A stretch of 64,000 bases of DNA from Cellulomonas timonensis (GCF_900046455.1 NZ_FCOT01000007.1:1-64000), one strand, 5' to 3'; shown: positions 36,414 through 44,835, counted from the stretch's first letter. Numbers and translations are program-made. The notes: generated by a model from the letters alone, not told the origin.

Positions 36414-38430
36414 CGCAGCAGCAACGCCTGAGACGTGCTCGAACCCGATGTCACGGGGACAACGCGATGCTGGCTATCTCGAGGGGCGTCTGAAGGCAAC
36501 TTGGAAACCGCGCAGAGGACAGAGCCAAATCGCATCGGCCTTGCACTCGTCTGTCGGAGTGCGTGATTTCGCCGTGACCGTAACGACACGCCACCCAACT
36601 TGCTCCGTGGTCGAGCTGCTTCCTGCTAGCGTCCATGCGCCGGATGGAGGGCCATGATTGAGTCAGTGACTTTCAAGAGCTTCAAGCAATTCGCGGATGT
36701 CCGCATCCCCCTGCAGTCTGAGGGTCTCACCCTCGTCGCCGGCGGAAACAACGCGGGGAAGTCGAGCCTGCTTCACGGTTTGGCTGTTTGGGAATTCTGC
36801 CGCACGGTTGTGACAATGGAAAAAGGCGATGCTGCGATTCGTGTCGGCAGTCATCATCAGGGTCTGGGCCTTGGTGATGATGAATTCAGTCCGATCGCCC
36901 TGCCAAGTCTGAAGCATCTATGGACGAACTTGAAGACTCAGAAGACACCGTCCGACCCTGATGGGTACACTCTGCGGATTAGGTGCGAATGGGAGGATGA
37001 ACTCCAGGCCGGGAAGCACCTGGAGTTTGGGCTTTCGCTCTCGAATGATCGCCTCTTTGTTCGTGCCACGTCCTCTAATCTTGAACGGGCCGACGGAGTG
37101 CCGCGAATGGCGTACCTTCCCCCGTTTGCCGGTATCACTGATCGCGAAACTAGAGTTACAAGAGCGGTGCGAACTCGGCGGATCGGCGAAGGTCTAGCTG
37201 GAGCTGTGCTTCGCAACATCGTTCTGGAGTTGCAGGAAGCGAATCAAGTGCGTCGTACCGTGCTCAGGGGCGACCGGTCGAAGATCTCCGATGCGGCTCT
37301 CAAGGTTCTGCGCGAAACTGACCCCTGGGAACTACTGCAGCAGGCGCTGAGGCAACAGTTCTCCGCCGAACTCATCGTTGAGCCATTTCGCGAGGAATAT
37401 CACTCGTACATACGGGTCGACTTAGACAAAGGTGCGGTTGACGGCTATAAACTCAAGCGCCACGCCGGCTACAATCGGCGGGACCTTATGGTTGAAGGAA
37501 GCGGATTTCTGCAGTGGCTGAGTGTCTACGCGCTAGCGGCCTCCGGTGAGGTGGATGTTCTGCTTCTCGATGAGCCCGACGCGCACCTCCATCCGACACT
37601 GCAATCCCAACTCTTGGCGGCAGTGGCTGAACTGGCGAGAAAGACAAGCAAGCAAGTTCTAGTCGCGACGCACTCTGCGGAGATCCTCAAGGCGGCTGAT
37701 CCGAGCGCGATCCTCGAGATACGACCCGGAGGAATTCATGCTAAGTATCTCGCGCAAGATCACCAGAAGGTTGGACTGCTGGCCGGAATCGGGTCTTCTT
37801 ACGCACCCAGGATAGATCACCTGCGACGCACAAAGCGCCTCCTCTTTCTCGAGGGGTCCTCTGATGAGAGCATACTTGCTGCGACAGCAAAATCTCTCGG
37901 GAGGCGGTTCCCGGATGAGGTAACAATCTGGCAGACTTCGGCGTCCCACAAGGAGCGCCGTCAACTTTTCCGCGCGCTTCTAGAGGAGATTCCTGGGATC
38001 AGGGCTCTCAGTTTGCGCGATCGCGATGAGGCGCTGGTCGCTACGACGAGCCTCGACTTATCCGACAAGAGCGAGTCGCCCAGCCCGGAGTTTCGTGCCC
38101 TAAAATGGCGACGGCGACACATCGAGTGCTACTTGCTGCATCCCCAAGTGATTGCTCGCGTTGCGCACGTGTCGATCAACGATGTCTCGGATTGGTTAGC
38201 AAGCGAATTCGGACTAGCGATTTCCGCGACATACGTCGAATCGGACTGCCCCTCCGCGTTCGTTGATGTCGACGGGAAGTTTGTGCTCAGGTCCGCGATG
38301 AGCAGATTTGCGTGTTCGACCAAGAGCATGCCCATCACAGTGGCGAAGGCGATGTCCGCCGATGAAGTATGCGTCGATCTGCGAACGATGCTCGACATTG
38401 TGGATGAGTTCGTGGCTTCGGCATAACAGT
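36414..38430. other. Low-GC segment (likely acquired)
   Basis: Three 60-base lines sampled by eye inside the ATPase gene contain about 50%, 52% and 57% G+C, against about 70% or more in neighbouring lines. Codons ending in A or T are common here and rare elsewhere in the window. The 240-base lead-in (36414-36653) also looks lower in GC and holds no other gene. This supports recent horizontal acquisition. Confidence 0.8.
36654..38426 (+). CDS. AAA ATPase with OLD/TOPRIM-like C-terminal domain (probable defence nuclease)
   Basis: A 590-residue SMC/ABC-type ATPase. Walker A is GGNNAGKSS (30-38), the ABC-like signature is VEGSGFLQWLS (280-290), Walker B is DVLLLDEPDAHLHP (301-314) and the switch His is in VATHS. 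After residue 394 the sequence changes to a TOPRIM-like pattern: LLFLEGSSDESIL (Glu400), then LRDRDE (Asp456, Asp458) and RRRHIECYLLHP (487-496). This arrangement fits OLD-family nucleases and DUF4435-type effectors such as fused PARIS-like proteins. No GajB-like helicase or second subunit is adjacent, so it may act alone. Base composition is strikingly lower than its neighbours. Antiphage function is inferred. Confidence 0.72.
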   Translation: MIESVTFKSFKQFADVRIPLQSEGLTLVAGGNNAGKSSLLHGLAVWEFCRTVVTMEKGDAAIRVGSHHQGLGLGDDEFSPIALPSLKHLWTNLKTQKTPSDPDGYTLRIRCEWEDELQAGKHLEFGLSLSNDRLFVRATSSNLERADGVPRMAYLPPFAGITDRETRVTRAVRTRRIGEGLAGAVLRNIVLELQEANQVRRTVLRGDRSKISDAALKVLRETDPWELLQQALRQQFSAELIVEPFREEYHSYIRVDLDKGAVDGYKLKRHAGYNRRDLMVEGSGFLQWLSVYALAASGEVDVLLLDEPDAHLHPTLQSQLLAAVAELARKTSKQVLVATHSAEILKAADPSAILEIRPGGIHAKYLAQDHQKVGLLAGIGSSYAPRIDHLRRTKRLLFLEGSSDESILAATAKSLGRRFPDEVTIWQTSASHKERRQLFRALLEEIPGIRALSLRDRDEALVATTSLDLSDKSESPSPEFRALKWRRRHIECYLLHPQVIARVAHVSINDVSDWLASEFGLAISATYVESDCPSAFVDVDGKFVLRSAMSRFACSTKSMPITVAKAMSADEVCVDLRTMLDIVDEFVASA

Positions 38431-38480
38431 GGGTGGCCCCCGTGCTTCGGGCTCTCACCCCGCCCCGACGGGTGCGCGCC

Positions 38481-38514
38481 GTCAGAACACCCGGTAGGCG
38501 ACCTCCGGCGGAGC
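38481..38514. repeat. Direct repeat, displaced copy of the dhaK 3' end
   Basis: This 34-base segment matches 39273-39306 at 32 of 34 positions; the first 27 bases are identical. Read on the minus strand it encodes APPEVAYRVF and a stop, versus APAEVAYRVF and a stop at the end of dhaK. It lies between the low-GC ATPase gene and the toxin-antitoxin module. Confidence 0.9.
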
Positions 38515-38584
38515 CGCGCAGCCGAGGTCCCTCGATCGAGGTTCTGGACCGGATGCTCGCGGCCCTCGAGCAGTATGACCGCGG

Positions 38585-38590
38585 TAGTAT
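38585..38590 (+). promoter_or_regulatory. Candidate -10 of the toxin-antitoxin operon
   Basis: TAGTAT six bases before the antitoxin ATG at 38597 suggests leaderless expression. The surrounding GTAT-containing short repeats (38570-38598) could be the autoregulatory site for the ribbon-helix-helix antitoxin; this is a guess. Confidence 0.45.
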
Positions 38591-38596
38591 CACGGT

Positions 38597-38827
38597 ATGA
38601 AGCTGAGTGTGAGCCTCCCGGACGAGGATGTGGCAGTCCTCGACGAGTACGCCAGGGCCACCGGCCTGCCGTCCCGTTCTGCGGCAGTGCGCCGTGCGGT
38701 CCAGATGCTGCGTGAGGTCGACCTCGAGGACGACTACGCCGCAGCGTGGAACGAGTGGGAGGCCTCGGGCGAGCGGGCAGCGTGGGACGGCGCCGTCGGG
38801 GACGGTCTCACCGATGCTCCGCGGTGA
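38597..38827 (+). CDS. Ribbon-helix-helix antitoxin
   Basis: A 76-residue protein. The N-terminal strand and two helices ([19 protein letters not shown], then [15 protein letters not shown], residues 1-41) form a MetJ/Arc/CopG ribbon-helix-helix DNA-binding dimer. The acidic, Trp-rich C-terminus ([15 protein letters not shown], about 44-58) would wrap the toxin. Its last 14 bases overlap the MazF gene, the typical order antitoxin-toxin with coupled translation. It likely represses its own promoter. Confidence 0.88.
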   Translation: MKLSVSLPDEDVAVLDEYARATGLPSRSAAVRRAVQMLREVDLEDDYAAAWNEWEASGERAAWDGAVGDGLTDAPR

Positions 38828-39161
38828 GATCAGGCTCACGGACTTGGATCCCACGGTCGGCAGTGAAACCGGGAAACGCCGCCCGGCGATCCTCGTGAGC
38901 AACGACCGCGCCAACGCGACAGCCGCACGCCTCGGGCGCGGAGTCGTGACCGTGGTGCCGGTGACCAGCAGCACCGCTCGCGTGTTCCGGTTCCAGGTGC
39001 TCCTTCCCAGCGCCCTGACCGGGCTGGACGTGGACTCCAAGGCCCAGGCGGAACAGGTGCGCTCCGTGTCCGTCGAGCGGATCGGCCCGGTGCTCGGCCG
39101 CGTCCCCGCGGGGCTGCTGGCCGAGCTCGACGGTGCGCTCCGGCTGCACCTCGACCTGTAG
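38814..39161 (+). CDS. MazF/PemK-family endoribonuclease toxin
   Basis: A 115-residue toxin starting [24 protein letters not shown] region, the standard MazF beta-barrel opening (RGEI, DP..GSE..K.RP). [26 protein letters not shown] and the C-terminal LHLDL match mRNA interferases that cleave RNA at short motifs. It overlaps the antitoxin by 14 bases. Composition is high-GC like the host, unlike the preceding ATPase. Target sequence cannot be predicted. Confidence 0.9.
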   Translation: MLRGEIRLTDLDPTVGSETGKRRPAILVSNDRANATAARLGRGVVTVVPVTSSTARVFRFQVLLPSALTGLDVDSKAQAEQVRSVSVERIGPVLGRVPAGLLAELDGALRLHLDL

Positions 39162-39184
39162 CGCTGCGTGGGGTCTCGCCTCTC

Positions 39185-39289
39185 GTCTCGCGCACGGACG
39201 CCGAGCGGCTCCGCGACATCTTGGAGTGCATCGACCGGATCGACCGTGCCGAAGCGACTGCTTCGAGCGGGAGTCAGAACACCCGGTAG
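39185..39289 (+). pseudogene. HepT-like (DUF86) N-terminal remnant
   Basis: A start-less frame reads VSRTDAERLRDILECIDRID followed by RAEATASSG, and then runs into the dhaK repeat and a stop at 39287-39289. The RLRDILECIDRI core is like the first helix of HepT/DUF86 RNase toxins. Only about 30 residues remain, so this is a remnant truncated where it meets the repeat. No MNT-type antitoxin partner is seen. The assignment rests on a short match. Confidence 0.45.
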
Positions 39290-39306
39290 GCGACCTCCGC
39301 CGGGGC
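39273..39306. repeat. Direct repeat, native copy at the dhaK 3' end
   Basis: This is the partner of 38481-38514 and is formed by the last codons and stop of dhaK plus one base. The interval between the copies (38515-39272) contains only the toxin-antitoxin pair and the HepT-like remnant. Confidence 0.9.
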
Positions 39307-40269
39307 CTCGAGGAGTCGCTCGATCTCGTCGTCGAGGCGGACCAGCGTGAGCGAGGCCCCGGCCATCTCGAGTGACGTGCAGTACTCGCCGACGTAGCTG
39401 CGGCCGATGGTGATGCCGCGGTCGGCGAGCTTCTGGTGGGCGATGCCGTACAGCACGTACAGCTCGGAGATGGGCGTGCCGCCGAGGCCGTTGATCATCA
39501 GCGCGACGCGGTCGCCCGACTCGTAGGGCAAGTCGGGGACGACGGCGCCGAGCAGCTCGTCGACGATCTCGTTCGCGGAGACCAGCTTGGCGCGTCGGCG
39601 GCCGGGCTCGCCGTGGATGCCGACGCCCACCTCGATCTCGTCGTCGGCGAGCTCGAAGAGCGGGGAGCCCTTGGCGGGCGGGGTGCAGGGGGTCAGGGCG
39701 ATGCCCATGGAGCGGGTCACGGCGTTGACCTTCTCGCCGATGCGGATCCCCTCGTCGAGTCCCGCGCCGGCCTCGGAAGCCGCCCCGACGGCCTTCATCA
39801 CGAAGAAGTTCCCGGCCACGCCGCGGCGGCCCACGGTGTACGTCGAGTCCTGCACCGCGACGTCGTCGTCGATGAAGAGGGTGCGGACCTTCATGCCGTC
39901 GGCCTCGCTCATCTCCTGCGCCATCTCGAAGGCCATACGGTCGCCGGTGTAGTTGTTGACCAGCAGCAGCACGCCCGCATCCGAGGCGAGGCGCTTGGCC
40001 GACTCGTAGACGTAGTCCATGGGCGGGGCGGCGAACACGTCGCCGGGACAGGCGCCGTCGAGCATGCCCCGCCCGACCATCATCACGTGGGCGGGCTCAT
40101 GCCCGGACCCGGATCCCTGGAGGATGGAGACCTTGTCGTCACGGGGCGCGTCGGCCCGCATGATCAGGTTGTACGCCGGCTCGTAGCTCAGCGTGTCCGG
40201 GTTGGCGAGGGCGATGCCCCGGAGCATCTCGGGGACGAACTGCTGGGGGTCGTTGACGAACTTCTTCAC
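39274..40269 (-). CDS. dhaK: Dihydroxyacetone kinase DhaK subunit, canonical
   Basis: A 331-residue DhaK. The substrate-binding His residues lie in GSGSGHEPAH (His57 and His61), the catalytic Asp in NYTGDRM, and the covalent His in GVGIHGEPG (His219), nearly the same numbering as E. coli DhaK. GTG 40269 is preferred over 40281 because GGAGG precedes it by five bases and MKKFVNDP aligns with the second DhaK in this window. It is the last gene of an operon with aldolase, HAD phosphatase and DhaL. No DhaM phosphotransferase gene is present. The 3' end is duplicated at 38481. Confidence 0.93.
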   Translation of the reverse strand: MKKFVNDPQQFVPEMLRGIALANPDTLSYEPAYNLIMRADAPRDDKVSILQGSGSGHEPAHVMMVGRGMLDGACPGDVFAAPPMDYVYESAKRLASDAGVLLLVNNYTGDRMAFEMAQEMSEADGMKVRTLFIDDDVAVQDSTYTVGRRGVAGNFFVMKAVGAASEAGAGLDEGIRIGEKVNAVTRSMGIALTPCTPPAKGSPLFELADDEIEVGVGIHGEPGRRRAKLVSANEIVDELLGAVVPDLPYESGDRVALMINGLGGTPISELYVLYGIAHQKLADRGITIGRSYVGEYCTSLEMAGASLTLVRLDDEIERLLEAPAEVAYRVF

Positions 40270-40306
40270 GGCTTCCTCCACGGCACTGTGAGCGGATGGG
40301 TGCGGG

Positions 40307-40957
40307 TCAGGCCAACCCCGGCAGGTGGTCGGACCACTGTGCGGCGACCTGCTCGGCGATGACCGCCACAGCGAGGGCTCCCGCGTCGGGCGAGCCGATG
40401 CTGCGCTCGCCGGTGTAGGCGGCCCGGCCCCGCCTGGCCTGCAGCGCGCTCGTCGCCTCGGCGCTCGTGCGCGCGGCCAGGGCAGCGGCGTCGGCCACCT
40501 CCTGCGATGTGGACCCGTCGGCGATCCCCGCCGCGATGGCCTCGCGCAGCGGCACGAGGGAGTCGAGCAGGGTCTTGTCGCCCAGCGCCGCCCCGCCGCG
40601 CGCCTGGATCCCGGCCACGGCGCCGTCGAGCATTGCCAGCACCGCCACGCCGTCGAGGTCGTCCTGGCCGCGGATCGCGCTGGCGGCCCGCAGGAACGCG
40701 GTGCCCCAGAGGGGTCCGGACGTCCCGCCGATCCGCCCGGTGATGATCATCGCGATCTTCTGCAGGAACGTCGCCGCGTCGGTGCGGTCCAGGTCGTCCC
40801 AGTCGGCGAGGACGATCTCGAAGCCGCGGGCCAGGGAGTAGCCGAAGTCGCCGTCGCCCACCACGGAGTCGAGGTCGCCGAAGTACGTCTCGTTGTCGAC
40901 GGCGGTCTGCGCGATGATCTGCACGACGTGCTCGATGCCGGCCAGGTCGACGGCCAT
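40307..40957 (-). CDS. dhaL: Dihydroxyacetone kinase DhaL subunit, canonical
   Basis: A 216-residue nucleotide-binding subunit. The magnesium-binding Asp triad is in GDLDSVVGDGDFG (Asp30, Asp35, Asp37). The canonical phosphate loop GRIGGTSGPLWGTAF is present, and a GDKTLLDSLVP block follows, so it should bind ADP/ATP normally. The stop is 37 bases before the dhaK start and the ATG is two bases after the HAD stop, so all are co-transcribed. Without DhaM in the window, either an unlinked DhaM recharges it or the pair uses ATP directly. Confidence 0.92.
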   Translation of the reverse strand: MAVDLAGIEHVVQIIAQTAVDNETYFGDLDSVVGDGDFGYSLARGFEIVLADWDDLDRTDAATFLQKIAMIITGRIGGTSGPLWGTAFLRAASAIRGQDDLDGVAVLAMLDGAVAGIQARGGAALGDKTLLDSLVPLREAIAAGIADGSTSQEVADAAALAARTSAEATSALQARRGRAAYTGERSIGSPDAGALAVAVIAEQVAAQWSDHLPGLA

Positions 40958-40959
40958 CG

Positions 40960-41775
40960 TCACTCCTTCGCGGTCGTGGGGGTGGGAGACGGCAAGGTGT
41001 GCGCGAGGTCGAGGAGCCGGCTGAGGTCGGCGAGTGTGACCTCGTCCCCGATGCCCAGCCCGTACGGGTCGGCGAGAACCTGGGTGGGGGCGTCCGGTGG
41101 GTCGCCGAGGCTGCTGACCACGAGCGCGGCGCCGGTGAAGTCCTCGTCGCGGGTGTAGGCGCTCACGGTCACGACGGTGGCCAGGCCCGCGGCGAGCGCG
41201 GCGCGCAGCCCGTTGGCGCTGTCCTCGACGACCAGGGTGTCGTTGGGGTCGACGCCCATCCCGTCGAGCGCGAGCAGGTAGATGTCGGGCGCCGGCTTCT
41301 TGTGCGCGACGACGTCGCCGGCGAAGACGGCGAACCGCACGGCCAGTTCCGGGCCCACCGCGTGGTCGAGCACGGCGCGCACCGAGCGCTCGGCCGAGGT
41401 CGAGGCGACGCCGAGGGCCCACCCGGCGGCGGACGCCTCGGCGGCGATCCGGGCGATCCCGGGCCGCCCGGGCAGCGCTCCGGACTCGACCATCGCCACG
41501 TACGTCGACGTCTTGCGGCGGTGCCAGTCGGCGAGCAGCTCGCGTTGCGCGTCGGGGTCGGTGGGCAGCTCGGCGCGGGCCACCAGCTCGGGGGTCAGCA
41601 GGGCGGCCATCCGCTCCTTGCCGCCGCCGATGAGCACGAGGCGCGCGTACTCCTCCTCGCTCCACCGCACCGGCAGCCTCACCTCCGCGAACGTCGCGTT
41701 GAACGCAGGAAGGTGGCCGTCGCGCTCGGTGTCGGCGAGCACCCCGTCGCAGTCGAAGATCAGCGCCGGGCTCAT
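40960..41775 (-). CDS. HAD-IA family sugar-phosphatase / phosphoglucomutase-like protein
   Basis: A 271-residue haloacid dehalogenase-like protein of the CbbY/beta-PGM group. The nucleophile motif is FDCDGVLADTE (Asp8 with Asp10), motif II is GVASTSAERSV, the Lys is in AHKKPAPD and motif IV is VVEDSANGLRAALAAG. The cap domain lies between residues 15 and 90. It overlaps the aldolase stop by four bases (ATGA). In context it probably dephosphorylates or isomerises a sugar phosphate made or used by the aldolase. Confidence 0.88.
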   Translation of the reverse strand: MSPALIFDCDGVLADTERDGHLPAFNATFAEVRLPVRWSEEEYARLVLIGGGKERMAALLTPELVARAELPTDPDAQRELLADWHRRKTSTYVAMVESGALPGRPGIARIAAEASAAGWALGVASTSAERSVRAVLDHAVGPELAVRFAVFAGDVVAHKKPAPDIYLLALDGMGVDPNDTLVVEDSANGLRAALAAGLATVVTVSAYTRDEDFTGAALVVSSLGDPPDAPTQVLADPYGLGIGDEVTLADLSRLLDLAHTLPSPTPTTAKE

Positions 41776-42656
41776 GGCACTGCCGCCGCGACCCGCGCTG
41801 ACTCGGCCTGGCCTGACGAGCCGAACGCGTCCAGGCGGCCCGCGACCTCGGCCTGCACGGCCGCGTGGATATCGCGGAACATCGTCGGGGGATCCCACTT
41901 GCCCGTCTCCTCGGCCCGGGCGGTGGCCGCCTGCGCGGCGCGCATGTACGCGACCTTGAGGCCCGTGGAGATGTTGATCTTCGAGACCCCCGCGTCGATG
42001 AAGGCGCGGAAGTCGGCGTCGGCCAGGCCCGTGCCGCCGTGCAGCACGATCGGCAGGTCGGTCAGCGTGGCCAGCTCGCGCGCCCGCTCGGGCAGCAGCA
42101 CGGGCGCGCTCGTGTACAGGCCGTGCGCGGTGCCGAGCTGCGGTGCGAGCAGGTCGACGCCGGTGCGGCGGGCCACCTCGGCGAGCGTCTGGACCGTGTA
42201 GGCGTGCACCGACTCGTCGGAGCCGATGTCGTCCTCGACGCCCACGATGTTCTCGATCTCGGACTCCACGTCGCAGCCCGCCGCATGGGCTTGGAGCACG
42301 ACCTCGGCAGTCTCCTGCTCCGCTTGCTCGAGGCCGCGGTCGGACGCGTCGAAGAGCACCGACGACCACCCGGCGGCCACGACCGATGAGATGACGTCCC
42401 GGTCGGGGCAGTGGTCCAGGTGGAGCGACACCGGGACCGGGACGTCACGCGCGGCCAGGCGGAACATGGTGGTGAGCAACTCGACGCCGATCGACCGCAC
42501 CGTCTTGACCGACACCTGCACGATGAGCGGCGACGACCTGACGACTGCCGCGTCGACCGCCGCCCGCAGGCTCAGGTCGTCCAGGATGTTCACGGCGGCG
42601 ACCGCATAGCCGTGGGCGCGGCCGTGCTCGGCGAGCTGTGCGGTCGAGGCGATCAT
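41772..42656 (-). CDS. Class II (zinc) fructose/tagatose-bisphosphate-type aldolase
   Basis: A 294-residue class II aldolase like FbaA/KbaY/GatY. Zinc ligands and catalytic residues are visible: LHLDHCPD (Asp and His), ESEIENIVG, GTAHGLY (His), and LHGGTGL (His). KINISTGLK near residue 245 is the typical substrate-phosphate loop. ATG 42656 is chosen because AGGAG precedes it by seven bases; ATG at 42671 and 42719 are less likely. As the first gene of the aldolase-HAD-DhaL-DhaK operon it likely cleaves a ketose phosphate to or from DHAP, linked to DHA recycling. Substrate unknown. Confidence 0.88.
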   Translation of the reverse strand: MIASTAQLAEHGRAHGYAVAAVNILDDLSLRAAVDAAVVRSSPLIVQVSVKTVRSIGVELLTTMFRLAARDVPVPVSLHLDHCPDRDVISSVVAAGWSSVLFDASDRGLEQAEQETAEVVLQAHAAGCDVESEIENIVGVEDDIGSDESVHAYTVQTLAEVARRTGVDLLAPQLGTAHGLYTSAPVLLPERARELATLTDLPIVLHGGTGLADADFRAFIDAGVSKINISTGLKVAYMRAAQAATARAEETGKWDPPTMFRDIHAAVQAEVAGRLDAFGSSGQAESARVAAAVP

Positions 42657-42758
42657 GGGGCTGCTCCTCATCGAGTGCACCCGCGGGTCCGTGATGTCAA
42701 ATATGTCAGGAATGTCCATGCGCGGCCAGCCGGATCTCCACGGCGACCTCGGCGTGGG

Positions 42759-43679
42759 TCAGGCGCGGACGAACGCCTGGATCTCCTGACGGAGCTCACC
42801 CGCGAGCGCGGCCAGACCGCCGTCTTGCCGCCCGTGACCGCCGGCCGCCGCGTAGATCCGGGCGACCTGTTCGTCCATCTCGGCGGTGCGCGCCCTGATC
42901 TGCTCGAGCGCGGCCACCGATTGGGCAGCCGCGGCCTGCACGGCCTCGACCTGCACGCTGATCAGCTCCGAGCTGGCCGCCGACTCGTCCGCGAGGTTCT
43001 TCACCTCGTTCGCCACGACGGCGAAACCCCTGCCGGCGGCCCCGGCGCGCGCGGCCTCGATCGTCGCGTTGAGCGCGAGCAGCCGGGTCTGCGACGCGAT
43101 CCGCGTGATGACCTCGACCGCGTTCTGGATCTCGACCGACGAGCGCTCGAGCGAGGCGACGATCTCCTTCGAGTTCTGCGCGGCCGTCGCGGTCTCGCGC
43201 GATGCCGCCGTGAGGGCGCCGGCGGCATCGGCGAGGCCGCCCGACTCGCTGGCGACACTCGTGGCCACCTCGGTGATCCGGTCGCCGAGCGACTCGCGGG
43301 CCGACTGCTCCTGGGCGACCCGCGCTGCTGAGGCCGCCAGGGCCTCGCGGGCGGCGTCGATCCGCCCGGCGTCCCCGCGCAGCCGCCCCGGCATGCCGCG
43401 CACGAGGAACCGGCGGTGGAAGCGCTGCTGCTCGGCCGCGGCGAGCACGCCGGTCGCCTCGCGCACGTAGGCGTCCATGACGTCGACCGTCCGGTTGATC
43501 GACGTGCGCAGTGCCACGGCCTGCGGGGCGCCGGCCAGGGCGGGGAGGCGGTCCTCCAGGTTGCCCTCGGCGACGCCGTCGAGGAAGTCGGCGATCGTGG
43601 TGAGCGACTCGAGGGTGCCCGCGGGCACCTGCTCGGTCGCGGGCTCGACGGTCGGCTCGAGGCGCGGGCGGCGCCTCAT
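42759..43679 (-). CDS. Soluble methyl-accepting chemotaxis protein
   Basis: A 306-residue chemoreceptor with no membrane segment. A HAMP-like or helical entry ([26 protein letters not shown]) is followed by a long coiled coil and the conserved signalling tip: [15 protein letters not shown], then [19 protein letters not shown]. The tip would bind CheW and CheA. Its ATG overlaps the stop of the upstream PAS gene by four bases. The two genes together look like an Aer energy-taxis receptor split in two. No other che genes are in the window. Confidence 0.87.
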   Translation of the reverse strand: MRRRPRLEPTVEPATEQVPAGTLESLTTIADFLDGVAEGNLEDRLPALAGAPQAVALRTSINRTVDVMDAYVREATGVLAAAEQQRFHRRFLVRGMPGRLRGDAGRIDAAREALAASAARVAQEQSARESLGDRITEVATSVASESGGLADAAGALTAASRETATAAQNSKEIVASLERSSVEIQNAVEVITRIASQTRLLALNATIEAARAGAAGRGFAVVANEVKNLADESAASSELISVQVEAVQAAAAQSVAALEQIRARTAEMDEQVARIYAAAGGHGRQDGGLAALAGELRQEIQAFVRA

Positions 43680-44284
43680 CGGGCGCCGGCCATCTGACGC
43701 CCGGCCATCTCCCGACCAGCCATTGCCCACACCCAGGTGTCGAGGGTGTGACCCGCGGAGGCCAGCTCGTCGACGAGCGCCGCCACCCCGGCGGCGATCG
43801 CGTCCGAGGTCTTCTGTTGTGCGGCTTCGGCGTGGAGGACCCGCGCGTACACGGCCTCGACCTCGTCGCGGATCTCCGGCTCGACCCAACGGCGGTTCGA
43901 GTGGTACCCGACGATCGTGCCCGTCGCGTCGAACGTCGGGGTGACATGCGCGAGCACCCAGTAGTGCCCGCCGTCCGCGGCGAGGTTCACGACGTAGGCG
44001 AACAGCTCCTCGCCGGAGCTGATCGTGTCCCACATGACCTGGAAGACCGCGCGCGGCATCCCGGGATGCCGAATCACGTTGTGGGGCATTCCGACGATCT
44101 CGGACTCGTCGTATCCGGCCACCCGAAGGAATATGTCGTTGGCGTACCTGATCACACCTTTGGTGTCGGTCTTGGAGACGATGATCTCCTCGCGCCCGTA
44201 GGGGCGTTCCACGCCTGTGGGGACCACGCGCGTATTTCCGCGCGGCGATTTCACGGCCCGGGCTGTGGGGGGTGTGACCAGCAT
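43676..44284 (-). CDS. Aer-like PAS sensor protein
   Basis: A 202-residue protein with one PAS domain (about residues 35-130): [51 protein letters not shown]. This closely resembles the FAD-binding PAS of Aer. A helical C-terminus ([18 protein letters not shown]) follows. No membrane anchor or signalling domain is present; the latter is on the next gene, which overlaps by four bases. A redox- or oxygen-sensing complex with the soluble receptor is likely. The 144 bases upstream to 44428 show no gene. Confidence 0.85.
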   Translation of the reverse strand: MLVTPPTARAVKSPRGNTRVVPTGVERPYGREEIIVSKTDTKGVIRYANDIFLRVAGYDESEIVGMPHNVIRHPGMPRAVFQVMWDTISSGEELFAYVVNLAADGGHYWVLAHVTPTFDATGTIVGYHSNRRWVEPEIRDEVEAVYARVLHAEAAQQKTSDAIAAGVAALVDELASAGHTLDTWVWAMAGREMAGRQMAGAR

Positions 44285-44428
44285 GGATGTCCCTACGAGA
44301 GTGCCCGATGAGGCTTTACGTCGACAAATCCTATCGAGGTGTTGCTCGCGTCAGTGCACGCGTCGGGTGTTTCCACAGCTGGCCGCGCAATCTCGGTGGG
44401 CGGTGCGGGAGGGGCTGTCAGCCGGGCG

Positions 44429-44835
44429 TCACCGCACGGCGGCGCCACCGTCGACGCGCGGCCGCTCCTGGGTGGACTCGAGCAGCGCGCGCAGGGCGGG
44501 CCGGTCGACCTTCCCGGTCGCGTTGCGGGGCAGCTCCGGGACCGCCACGACCCGGGTCGGCAGTTTGAACCGCGCGATGGTGCGGGCGGCGAGCTCGCGG
44601 ACCTGTTCGAGCGGGGGGCACTCGCCGGTGGTCTCGAGCACTGCGACGACTGTCTCGCCCCACTGCGCGTCCGGCAGGCCCAGCACCGCGAGATCGTGCA
44701 CGTCGGGGCCGAGCAAGTCGGAGAGGGCGCGCTCGACCTCGCAGGGGAAGACCTTCTCCCCGCCGGAGTTGATCATCTGCGTCAGCCGCCCGACCACCGT
44801 GAGGCAGCCGTCGTCGTCCCGCACCGCGAGGTCGC
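44429..44835 (-). pseudogene. Acyl-CoA synthetase C-terminal fragment
   Basis: About 135 residues matching only the last third of AMP-binding acyl-CoA synthetases: GDLAVRDDDGCLTVVGR, then QMINSGGEKVFPCEVERAL and the C-terminal catalytic lysine motif RNATGKVDRPAL. The adenylation core of about 400 residues is missing. It joins, in a different frame, a TetR HTH fragment at 44836-44840. It is a deletion remnant rather than a functional enzyme. Confidence 0.82.

Noticed and set aside
34772-38430. Initiator tRNA as an integration site for the low-GC ATPase gene
   Set aside because: The ATPase gene starts 1.8 kb away, with ordinary high-GC VOC and WYL genes between, and I saw no second copy of the tRNA 3' end.
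38515-38590. A frame reading PSIEVLDRMLAALEQYD upstream of the antitoxin as a gene remnant
   Set aside because: It is too short, has no start or recognised family, and may simply be the toxin-antitoxin promoter region.
38597-39161. Toxin-antitoxin pair as part of the same acquired low-GC defence unit as the ATPase
   Set aside because: Its base composition is high like the host and a dhaK repeat copy separates the two, so a common origin is not supported.
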